Shown here in pieces: positions 1 to 5,196 of a stretch of DNA of 5,817 nt. This DNA is from Oscillospiraceae bacterium. Its GTDB lineage: Bacteria > Bacillota > Clostridia > Oscillospirales > Ruminococcaceae. The DNA is taken from assembly GCA_031285645.1 (NCBI GenBank), contig JAITVU010000428.1:1-5817 (forward strand), in the 5' to 3' direction. The first letter of the stretch is position 1; every line of letters begins with the position of its first letter. The translations under genes and the position numbers were made by a program. The notes beneath the pieces are model-generated. The model ran no database searches and was not told where the DNA came from. It saw nothing but the letters and a program-made list of their open reading frames with translations.

Positions 1-411
1 ATAATAAAACGCCTCGACAGTGAGATTGAAAAACTCATCAGTCAGGGCGTGACCGACTTTATATCCGGCGGCGCCATCGGTTTTGATCAGATGGCCGCGT
101 CGCTTATCGTTGCCAAAAAGAAAATGGGGCGGGCAATCCGATTAATCTTTGCCCTGCCCTGTCACAATCAGGATATTCATTGGAGCGCGGAGCAGCGGCA
201 GCTTTACGCCGGCCTTCTGGCCGAGGCCGACGAAATCCATTATGTGTCGGAACAATATTATGACGGGTGTATGAAAAAGCGCAACCGATATATGGTTAAG
301 CGTTCAGCCTTCTGCGTCTGCGCCCTGTTACGCGGGTTTAGCGGCACGCAACAAACCGTAAGAGATGCAAAGCAAAAAGGTATAACCGTTATTAACGTGG
401 CGGACAATTGA
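1..411 (+). CDS. SLOG family protein, DUF1273/YpsA-like (5' end outside window)
   Basis: The frame is open from base 1 to the TGA at 409-411, so this is the last 136 codons of a gene that starts upstream; the in-frame GTG at 49 is internal. Numbering from base 1, the glycine-rich loop SGGAIGFDQMAA (22-33) is the nucleotide-binding signature of SLOG/Rossmann proteins. It is followed by a strand ending LPC (52-54), Q57 and W61, then KRNRYMVKRSAFCVCAL and an SGTQQTV segment, the usual order in the DUF1273/YpsA family. These are small cytosolic proteins thought to bind a nucleotide-derived ligand; the substrate is unknown, and B. subtilis YpsA has been linked to cell division and stress. Two family positions deviate: the usual MVDRS is MVKRS, and the usual GGT near the C-terminus is SGT. 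Family assignment is confident; function is not. Confidence 0.85.
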   Translation: MIKRLDSEIEKLISQGVTDFISGGAIGFDQMAASLIVAKKKMGRAIRLIFALPCHNQDIHWSAEQRQLYAGLLAEADEIHYVSEQYYDGCMKKRNRYMVKRSAFCVCALLRGFSGTQQTVRDAKQKGITVINVADN

Positions 412-470
412 GTCTTTTTATGATTAAAATGATAAAAAAAACGTCTTGGGCAGACAAGCGGTCCTCCATG

Positions 471-479
471 TGTTATACT
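471..479 (+). promoter_or_regulatory. Extended -10 promoter candidate
   Basis: TGTTATACT carries the TGn extension followed by TATACT (five of six matches to TATAAT). There is no good -35 at 17 bases; TTGGGC at 446-451 is 22 bases away, too far. It lies in the AT-rich gap after the SLOG gene, about 100 bases before the likely start of the next gene. It is the best candidate for that gene and perhaps the cupin. Sequence-only evidence. Confidence 0.4.
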
Positions 480-577
480 ATTCACAGGCGTTTCTGATGA
501 AGCGAAGGGGTTTAATGCAGCTAGTCTTGCTGGAGAGAGGTTTATTTGAGTCTGCGAACAGTGAAAGCGGGGAAATT

Positions 578-949
578 ATGAGCAACATATATAGGGGCCG
601 GACCGCATCCGGTGAGTCGAACCAAACGCTGCTTCAGATTGCACAGGCATTGCCCAGGCTTCGCCAGGAAGTGGAGCACGCAAAGAAAAACCGCGCCGGC
701 AGCATGGACGCCATCAAGGGTGTTATTTTGACCTTGCTGGCTTTTCTTGAAGCCATGATCGCAACCTTAAACAATAACCCCGCCGCCAACGCCGTAAAAA
801 TAAAAAGACTACAAACGGAGCAGGCGCGCCTGCTGAATGAGTACCTGCGCATCGCAAACGCCGAAGAAGAGGGCGAGCTGGAGGCGTCGGACCATCAAAT
901 CAGCCTTGTAGAAAAAATTATGGCCTTTGTTTATCACGAGGTCAGATAA
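578..949 (+). CDS. Hypothetical protein, 123 residues, unrecognised
   Basis: I do not recognise this family. The chosen ATG at 578 follows GGGG (569-572) by five bases. The frame is open further upstream, with alternative starts at ATG 515 (behind GAAGGGG), ATG 497 and TTG 446; the longer versions add a stretch without obvious protein character. From 578 the protein is mostly helical: a polar N-terminus, a helix near residues 18-40 rich in Gln, Arg, Glu and Lys, and a hydrophobic stretch around 48-65 (AIKGVILTLLAFLEAMIATL) that could be an amphipathic or single membrane helix. A charged coiled-coil-like segment (about 72-100) and an acidic EEEGELEASD region follow, before the C-terminal helix. 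No catalytic motif is visible. The cupin start lies 41 bases after the stop, so the two may be cotranscribed. Confidence 0.6.
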   Translation: MSNIYRGRTASGESNQTLLQIAQALPRLRQEVEHAKKNRAGSMDAIKGVILTLLAFLEAMIATLNNNPAANAVKIKRLQTEQARLLNEYLRIANAEEEGELEASDHQISLVEKIMAFVYHEVR

Positions 950-990
950 GATTATCAAACGATATAAGCTTTTACGGGAGGATTGTTACT

Positions 991-1332
991 ATGGGTATAT
1001 ACAGGCAATTTACCGACGGCGAAGGCCAGTCGCATATTGAAGAACTCAACAGCGCCACGTTTGAATCGCTTATGGAGTGGACGGACGCCAACGCTTTCCG
1101 TTATCATGTACACGCGCCCGGCACATTCCTGGACTGGCACCCCTCTTCGGGCAAAAACATTATTGTGGTGCTCTCCGGGGCGATTGAAATTACCGTCACA
1201 GACGGCACAAGCCTTGTGTGCAAACCCGGCGACCTGCGCATGACCTCAGATACGGGCAAAGGCCATACGGGCCGCGTTGTTGGAAACGAGCCCTGCGCCG
1301 TACTGATGGTCCATTTGGGGGATCACGATTGA
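991..1332 (+). CDS. Small single-domain cupin protein
   Basis: The protein has 113 residues. The start is fixed by a strong ribosome-binding site, GGGAGGA at 976-982, eight bases before ATG. It matches small stand-alone cupins that begin YR-x-(Y/F)-TD-x-(D/E)-G-x-SH-(I/F)-E and carry a DWHP motif. Here these are Y4-R5, TDGEG (8-12), SHIEEL (14-19), DWHP (48-51), a strand-turn-strand VVLSGAIEITVTDG (59-72), KPGD (78-81) and TGKGHTGRVV (88-97). His50 and His92 fall at the conserved positions and are likely metal or ligand contacts, but the usual four-residue metal set of large cupins is not evident. Members are cytosolic beta-barrels, mostly of unknown role, either small-molecule enzymes or sensors. 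The gene may be cotranscribed with the upstream 123-residue gene. Family is confident; substrate unknown. Confidence 0.85.
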   Translation: MGIYRQFTDGEGQSHIEELNSATFESLMEWTDANAFRYHVHAPGTFLDWHPSSGKNIIVVLSGAIEITVTDGTSLVCKPGDLRMTSDTGKGHTGRVVGNEPCAVLMVHLGDHD

Positions 1333-1349
1333 CCCCCTTTCACAGTATT
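1317..1349 (+). terminator. Weak hairpin over the cupin stop codon, possible terminator
   Basis: GGGGG (1317-1321) pairs with CCCCC (1333-1337). TCA (1323-1325) pairs with TGA (1330-1332) across a CGAT loop, with A1322 bulged. The stem includes the cupin stop codon and is followed by TTTCACAGTATTTT, an imperfect T-rich tail. A translating ribosome would disturb the stem, so this is only a candidate. Confidence 0.3.
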
Positions 1350-1428
1350 TTATTGAGAACAGCGGATTACGCGGGACATTAAACCGCATAATAACAAAAA
1401 TGACTGATCAGCGCGGGAGATGAGATAT

Positions 1429-1859
1429 ATGCGTCTGCTTACACGCTCGGATTTTGACGGACTCGCATGCGGCGCGCTGCTCGGGGCGCTCGGCATTATG
1501 ACTCATGGAAATTTGTCCACCCGAAGGATTTGCAGGACGGCCTTGTCGAGGTCACGGACAACGATGTCCTTGCCAACATTCCTTATGTGAAGGGCTGCAA
1601 ACTCTGGTTTGACCATCATTCCGGCGAGAGCGCGCGTCTGTGAGACGGCGTCGCCTTTGAAGGCGCGAGCCGGCTGGAGGACAGCGCCGCCCGCGTTATC
1701 TACGAGTATTACGGCGGGAAAGACCGCCTGCCCCATTTTGAGGATATGATCAAAGCCGTCGACAAAGTCGACGCGGCCAAGATGTCGGCCGACGACATTC
1801 TTAACCCGAAAGAAAACGGACGGCTGAATTCAGGTATCAATCCGGGCGTTATATCGTAG
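1429..1859 (+). pseudogene. Decayed DHH-family phosphoesterase (exopolyphosphatase-like)
   Basis: A good ribosome-binding site (GGGAGA, 1415-1420) precedes ATG 1429, which opens MRLLTRSDFDGLACGALLG, the N-terminus of DHH-family phosphoesterases annotated as exopolyphosphatase-like; SDFDG supplies two metal-binding Asp. After GGC ATT the homologous reading moves to another frame: DSWKFVHPKDLQDG continues from 1500, as if one base was lost near 1499. This frame carries DHH motif FDHHSGE (DHH at 1611-1619), then an in-frame TGA at 1641-1643, then resumes with DGVAFEGASRLEDSAARVIYEYYGG and an AVDKVDAA segment. Family resemblance stops after ILNP (about 1812), and a short unrelated tail ends at TAG 1857-1859. 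Adding the missing base gives 143 residues plus stop, against roughly 300 for intact relatives (from memory). One frameshift, one nonsense codon and loss of the C-terminal half make a functional product very unlikely. Confidence 0.85.
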
Positions 1860-1890
1860 CGATACGGTATAACGCCTTTGCTTTTCTTTT
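1844..1890 (+). terminator. Rho-independent terminator after the DHH pseudogene
   Basis: GGCGTTATA (1845-1853) pairs exactly with TATAACGCC (1868-1876). Inside, TATCG and CGATA around TAG can form an alternative inner stem. A T-rich tail, TTTGCTTTTCTTTT (1877-1890), follows. The stem covers the pseudogene's final TAG codon. It insulates the following xpaC-like gene from upstream transcription. Confidence 0.7.
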
Positions 1891-1944
1891 AATGTCTTAT
1901 TAATTTACCTTTTAATCAGGCGGTTTAATTTAATGTAATATTAA

Positions 1945-1974
1945 TTGACTTGAATACAGCGCATTTGTTACACT
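1945..1974 (+). promoter_or_regulatory. Sigma-A type promoter of the xpaC-like gene
   Basis: The -35 is TTGACT (1945-1950, five of six matches to TTGACA) and the -10 is TACACT (1969-1974) with a TGn extension (TG at 1966-1967), spaced by 18 bases. The region upstream is AT-rich. Transcription would start near 1981, giving a leader of about 80 bases that contains an inverted repeat. Confidence 0.6.
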
Positions 1975-1994
1975 AATGACAGACCTTAACGGCA

Positions 1995-2017
1995 TCACAG
2001 TGAGCATGACACTGTGA
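1995..2017 (+). promoter_or_regulatory. Inverted repeat in xpaC leader, operator or hairpin candidate
   Basis: TCACAGTG (1995-2002) and CACTGTGA (2010-2017) are exact reverse complements, eight bases each, around a 7-base spacer (AGCATGA). It sits about 20 bases after the predicted -10, where a repressor site or an RNA hairpin in the leader would lie. It is not followed by a T-run, so it is not a terminator. No regulator is encoded nearby, so its partner is unknown. Confidence 0.45.
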
Positions 2018-2061
2018 ACCATGCGGCCGTTGCCCGGAAGTACACGAAAAGGGGAAACATA

Positions 2062-3198
2062 ATGAAAATCAAGAAATTAAGACTGCGGTCCGCCTCGACA
2101 TCCCTCATGATCGCCATCACGCAGATCGTCGGCGGCGGCACCATCAGTATTTTTTTTACGGTTGTCTATATCACGGCAAGGGCTTTGGAAAACATGGTCG
2201 GCAATCCCGCGATGGCGTCGCGCTTTTTCTTTCTGATTTTACTGGGTACGATGGGACTCATTATAAGAGGCATCTGGAACGCAGTGCTCTACGCGCGTTA
2301 CCGCAAGCTGTTCAGGGCGATTATATCCCGCAACGGCGCGACGACCCTACAGCAGATCGCCAATGAGCTCAATACATCTCCCGCCAAAGTCCTGGCCGAC
2401 ATTGAATCCACCATCAACCGCCGTTATTGGAGCGGTTACGGCCTGACGGAAACCACATTGGTTCTTGTGGACGCCTCAAACAATTCCGGCACCGTCCTCT
2501 CCTCACCCGACATGACTTTTAAAGAGGGCCAAAAACGGTCGCGCTCCAGCTTATGGTTCTTTGCCGCGACATGGGCCGTCGCCCTGGCGTTCGGCGCGTT
2601 GTCGGTTTGGTATGGGCCCATCGCCGTCCTGATCCTATCCATCATCGCCCTTATTGTAAGCGCGCAGCTGTTGCCGCGCAAGATCCGCATTGAGCAAAAA
2701 ATCCAGCGTGTAGAGGAGTACAAACCCGAGCCCGTGAAGACCGGCGACGAGGATACGGACGACCTGTTGGGCGAAGGCCTCGGCTATGTCCAGGAGCTCG
2801 TGGAGCTTGACCGCACCATAAATGATGAAAAATTGGATAAGCCCGTTAAAGAGCTGCTCGATATTACGCGCCAGATTTTCGATTATATCAAAAAAGCGCC
2901 GGAGAAATCAAAGCAGGTCCGGCAGTTTGTCAAATACTACCTGCCCACCACCATCAAGCTTCTTAAAAACTATGACGAACTCAGCCGCCAACCCGTCAAG
3001 GGCGAAAACATCACAGAAGCCATCAGAAAGATCGAGGGCATTATGGACGGGATTCTCTTTACCTTCCGCCAGCAGCTCGACGATCTGTACAGGGATAAAA
3101 ACATTGATATTTCATCCGACATCTCCGTTATGGAAAATATGATCAATCAGGACGAACTGCTTTCGAACGCGGATGTCACAGATAAAAAAGCCGAATAG
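2062..3198 (+). CDS. xpaC: XpaC-like membrane protein (5-bromo-4-chloroindolyl phosphate hydrolysis family)
   Basis: The protein has 378 residues. ATG 2062 is chosen because AAGGGG (2049-2054) lies seven bases upstream; an in-frame GTG at 2014 lacks this and falls inside the leader repeat. Two hydrophobic segments (about 15-39 and 55-76) are followed by a winged-helix-like region (about 86-137: TLQQIANELNTSPAKVLADI, then SGYGLTETTLVLVD). A second hydrophobic pair (about 164-183 and 186-204) comes next, then a soluble helical C-terminus. The C-terminal part (about 228-345), with ELLDITRQIFDYIKKAPEK and VRQFVKYYLPTTIKLLKNY, is the XpaC domain signature. The family was named for a chromogenic phosphate hydrolysis phenotype, but no phosphatase motif is visible and the true role is unresolved. 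XpaC genes commonly neighbour telA-family genes, as here, and are linked by association to envelope or toxic-compound stress. Family confident; symbol by homology. Confidence 0.85.
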   Translation: MKIKKLRLRSASTSLMIAITQIVGGGTISIFFTVVYITARALENMVGNPAMASRFFFLILLGTMGLIIRGIWNAVLYARYRKLFRAIISRNGATTLQQIANELNTSPAKVLADIESTINRRYWSGYGLTETTLVLVDASNNSGTVLSSPDMTFKEGQKRSRSSLWFFAATWAVALAFGALSVWYGPIAVLILSIIALIVSAQLLPRKIRIEQKIQRVEEYKPEPVKTGDEDTDDLLGEGLGYVQELVELDRTINDEKLDKPVKELLDITRQIFDYIKKAPEKSKQVRQFVKYYLPTTIKLLKNYDELSRQPVKGENITEAIRKIEGIMDGILFTFRQQLDDLYRDKNIDISSDISVMENMINQDELLSNADVTDKKAE

Positions 3199-3253
3199 AA
3201 ACCCCATGTCACATTTAACGAGCGCGGCATAATCCCTTGTTTCACTAAGACAA

Positions 3254-3304
3254 AAGTTTCACTGCGGGGATGCCTTAACCTCCCCGCATAAAACTTGCCT
3301 TTTT
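3254..3304 (+). terminator. Terminator of the xpaC-like gene
   Basis: TGCGGGGA (3263-3270) pairs with TCCCCGCA (3281-3288) around a 10-base loop. Outer arms AAGTTT (3254-3259) and AAACTT (3291-3296) extend the stem across a small internal loop. GCC and five T residues (3300-3304) follow. That T-run is also part of a second hairpin, GCCTTTT (3297-3303) with AAAAGGC (3307-3313), so the two structures compete for the same bases. Confidence 0.6.
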
Positions 3305-3376
3305 GCAAAAGGCCATCCGTGTGAAAGTGTTTATATACATTTATAGCAAAAGTAAAAAAAACCGTAAAAGAAGGCA

Positions 3377-3412
3377 ATTATACCATAAATCAAGACAGAT
3401 TTATGGTATAAT
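3377..3412. promoter_or_regulatory. 15-bp inverted repeat carrying extended -10 elements on both strands
   Basis: The arms at 3377-3391 and 3398-3412 are perfect 15-base reverse complements around a 6-base spacer (AAGACA). The right arm ends TGGTATAAT (3404-3412), a perfect extended -10 on the + strand that would drive the telA-like gene with a leader of roughly 95 bases. By symmetry the left arm holds the same element on the - strand, pointing back toward the xpaC terminator. Neither has a clear -35 at 17 bases. The palindrome could be an operator overlapping the promoter or could fold as an AT-rich hairpin. The promoter role on + is the better supported part. Confidence 0.6.
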
Positions 3413-3514
3413 AAAGAGTGATAATCGCCATACTCTCTATCACATATACTCTGTATACAACTCAAGCCGATGAAAATGATACTTGGCCGCTTCAGCGGCG
3501 GATCGGAGCCAATA

Positions 3515-4711
3515 ATGGAACAAAACAACACCATCCCCAAACTGACCCTGGATGATTTGTCTGAAATTGAAAAGCTTGCGGAACCTGTTGCCCCTTCACT
3601 CACACTGGACCCCGCCGAGGAGGACAAGCTGCCTGTGCCGGAGGAGCCGAAACCGCTCGATTTGGAAAGCGGCCTCACAGACGAGGAAAGGGCCGTCGTC
3701 AGGGAGTTTTCAAAGCAGATTGACATCACGAACTCCACCCAAATGCTGCAATACGGCGCGGCGGCGCAGAAAAAAATGCTCGGTTTTTCCGAATCCGCCC
3801 TTGCCAATGTCCGGACAAAGGATATGGACGAGGTTGGCCAGATGATCTCCAACCTTGTTGGCGAACTGCGCGGCTTTAACGCGGAGGAAGAGACAAAATC
3901 CTTTCTCGGCTTCTTTAAAAAGGGTGGAAATAAGCTCAACCAGCTCAAAGTCAAATACGATTCAGTCGAAAAAAATGTCGATAAAATCGTGGACACGCTC
4001 GAAGGCCACAAAATGATCCTGCTCAAGGATGTGGCCATGCTGGATAAAATGTACGAAATGAACCTCGCCTATTATAAAGAACTGACCATGTATATCCTCG
4101 CCGGCCGCCAGCGCCTGTCCGAGATGCTGCAGACCGATTTGCCGGCCATGCAGGAAAAAGCGGTACAGAGCGGCAAGCCCGAGGACGCGCAGATGGCCAA
4201 TGATTTCGCGGAACGCTGCAACAGGTTTGACAAAAAGCTGCATGACCTGGAACTGACACGCAATATCTGCATCCAGATGGGCCCGCAGATTCGCCTTGTT
4301 CAGGCCAACGACAGCGTGATGATCGAGAAAATTCAATCCTCGATTGTCAACACCATCCCCCTGTGGAAAAACCAGATGGTGCTTTCCCTCGGTCTCGCCC
4401 ATTCGGAGAAGGCTATTCAGGCCCAGCGTCAGGTGACAGATATTACAAACGATCTGTTGCGCAAGAACGCCGACATCCTCAAGACCAGCACCATCGAAGC
4501 CGCTAAAGAATCGGAGCGCAGTATTGTGGATATCGAGACGCTCAAGCACACCAACCAATCCCTGATTGAAACGCTCGATGAAGTGCTGCGCATCCAGCAG
4601 GACGGCCGGCAGAAACGCCGCGACGCGGAGGGCGAGCTTCAGAAAATCGAGAGCGAGCTCAAAAACAAGCTGCTTGAGCTTCGGGATATCAGCACTACAG
4701 TCAGGAACTAA
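3515..4711 (+). CDS. telA: TelA family protein (toxic anion resistance)
   Basis: The protein has 398 residues from ATG 3515, preceded by CGGAG (3504-3508) with a six-base gap. An in-frame ATG at 3470 would add 15 residues but lacks a ribosome-binding site. Residues 1-60 are acidic and Pro-rich, probably disordered (LTLDPAEEDKLPVPEEPKPL). The rest is almost entirely helical and charged, with no signal peptide or membrane segment. TelA-family landmarks include the DITNSTQMLQYG segment, SFLGFFKKGGNKLNQLKVKY, LYEMN-like LDKMYEMNLAYYKELTMYI, the IRLVQANDSVMIEKIQSSI region and PLWKNQMVLSLGL, then a C-terminal coiled coil ending in ELQKIESELKNKLLELRDI. Relatives include plasmid KlaA/TelA (tellurite), B. 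subtilis YaaN next to xpaC, and Listeria TelA, linked to nisin and cell-wall antibiotic tolerance. The biochemical activity is unknown. Here it appears to be its own transcription unit. Confidence 0.93.
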   Translation: MEQNNTIPKLTLDDLSEIEKLAEPVAPSLTLDPAEEDKLPVPEEPKPLDLESGLTDEERAVVREFSKQIDITNSTQMLQYGAAAQKKMLGFSESALANVRTKDMDEVGQMISNLVGELRGFNAEEETKSFLGFFKKGGNKLNQLKVKYDSVEKNVDKIVDTLEGHKMILLKDVAMLDKMYEMNLAYYKELTMYILAGRQRLSEMLQTDLPAMQEKAVQSGKPEDAQMANDFAERCNRFDKKLHDLELTRNICIQMGPQIRLVQANDSVMIEKIQSSIVNTIPLWKNQMVLSLGLAHSEKAIQAQRQVTDITNDLLRKNADILKTSTIEAAKESERSIVDIETLKHTNQSLIETLDEVLRIQQDGRQKRRDAEGELQKIESELKNKLLELRDISTTVRN

Positions 4712-4740
4712 TAATCATGCTGTAACCGGCACAAAGAAAG

Positions 4741-4779
4741 ACCACTTCAAAACATATAATGTTTTGAAGTGGTTTTTTT
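4741..4779 (+). terminator. Strong Rho-independent terminator of telA
   Basis: The 15-base arms at 4741-4755 and 4759-4773 are perfect complements around an ATA loop. The stem base is ACCACTTC/GAAGTGGT and a run of seven T (4773-4779) follows. It lies 30 bases after the telA stop. The A-rich bases before the stem (AAAGAAAG) are not a full A-run, so termination on the - strand is less certain. Confidence 0.92.
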
Positions 4780-5187
4780 ATGTTCTATTTCAGGGCGGTG
4801 CCGGGCAGCACGGTTTTATAGCTGTATAGGTTTAAAAATATTCCCCTATTCTGATTGCACAACCACATTGTCTTTCCGAATATAGTTAAGTAAGTTTACA
4901 GCTCTGTTCCACTATATTCTTTGAGCAAAGGCGAGGCGTGTCGCTGCCAGGCGGCACCCTGCAAACAGACAAAAAACAAAGGGCCTATGACATATAAATA
5001 TCCCACAAAAAGCCCCGTGTGAAAATTTTGTCCGGCCCCGGGCTCTTGTTTATGTAATTTTCAGAGAACCCGGCGGCATTTACCGCGTCGGCGGACAATC
5101 CGGCGGCACCAAGCACGGTTGTTTACCGTATACTGTATAGTCAAAGATTTTCGAATGACGACTTGATATACGGATACAGGATTGGAT
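4780..5187. other. Intergenic region without a supportable gene
   Basis: About 400 bases hold no open frame with convincing protein features on either strand. Visible structure: a short hairpin GTGC/GCAC near 4798-4811; a cluster of small GC stems at 4931-4966 (GCGA/TCGC, TGCC/GGCA, CAGG/CCTG) followed by an A-rich stretch; AGCCCCG (5011-5017) facing CGGGCT (5039-5044), which on the - strand would be followed by five T; and three CGGCGG cores at 5071, 5089 and 5101, two of them inside a near-repeat AAYCCGGCGGCA (5067-5078, 5097-5108). An 11-codon ATG frame at 4987 follows AAAGGG closely but is too short to call. No convincing promoter for the downstream gene was found. Confidence 0.5.
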
Positions 5188-5196
5188 GTGTTGCCC

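Noticed and set aside
49..51. GTG as the start of the first gene
   Set aside because: The frame is open to base 1 and the upstream residues fit a helix preceding the glycine loop, so the GTG is an internal Val.
983..1243. An 86-codon + strand frame overlapping the cupin start
   Set aside because: The cupin frame has the strong ribosome-binding site and family motifs; the overlapping translation has none.
3331..4038. A 235-codon open frame on the - strand opposite the start of telA
   Set aside because: Most of it is antisense to clearly conserved TelA coding sequence, and its product is a Ser-rich, low-complexity translation typical of a shadow frame.
3962..4558. A 198-codon open frame on the - strand inside telA
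   Set aside because: It lies fully within the TelA coding region, has no family features and no ribosome-binding context.
4855..4886. TTGCAC and TATAGT as a promoter for the patatin-like gene
   Set aside because: The spacing is 20 bases and the site is about 300 bases from the gene; too weak to list.
4947..4983. Resemblance to a preQ1-I riboswitch (small stem plus A-rich tail ending AAAGGG)
   Set aside because: The stem is only four pairs, the tail is too long, and no queuosine gene follows; probably chance.
5067..5108. CGGCGG-core repeats as a repeat array or coding remnant
   Set aside because: Only three short imperfect units with uneven spacing; no protein family match is visible.
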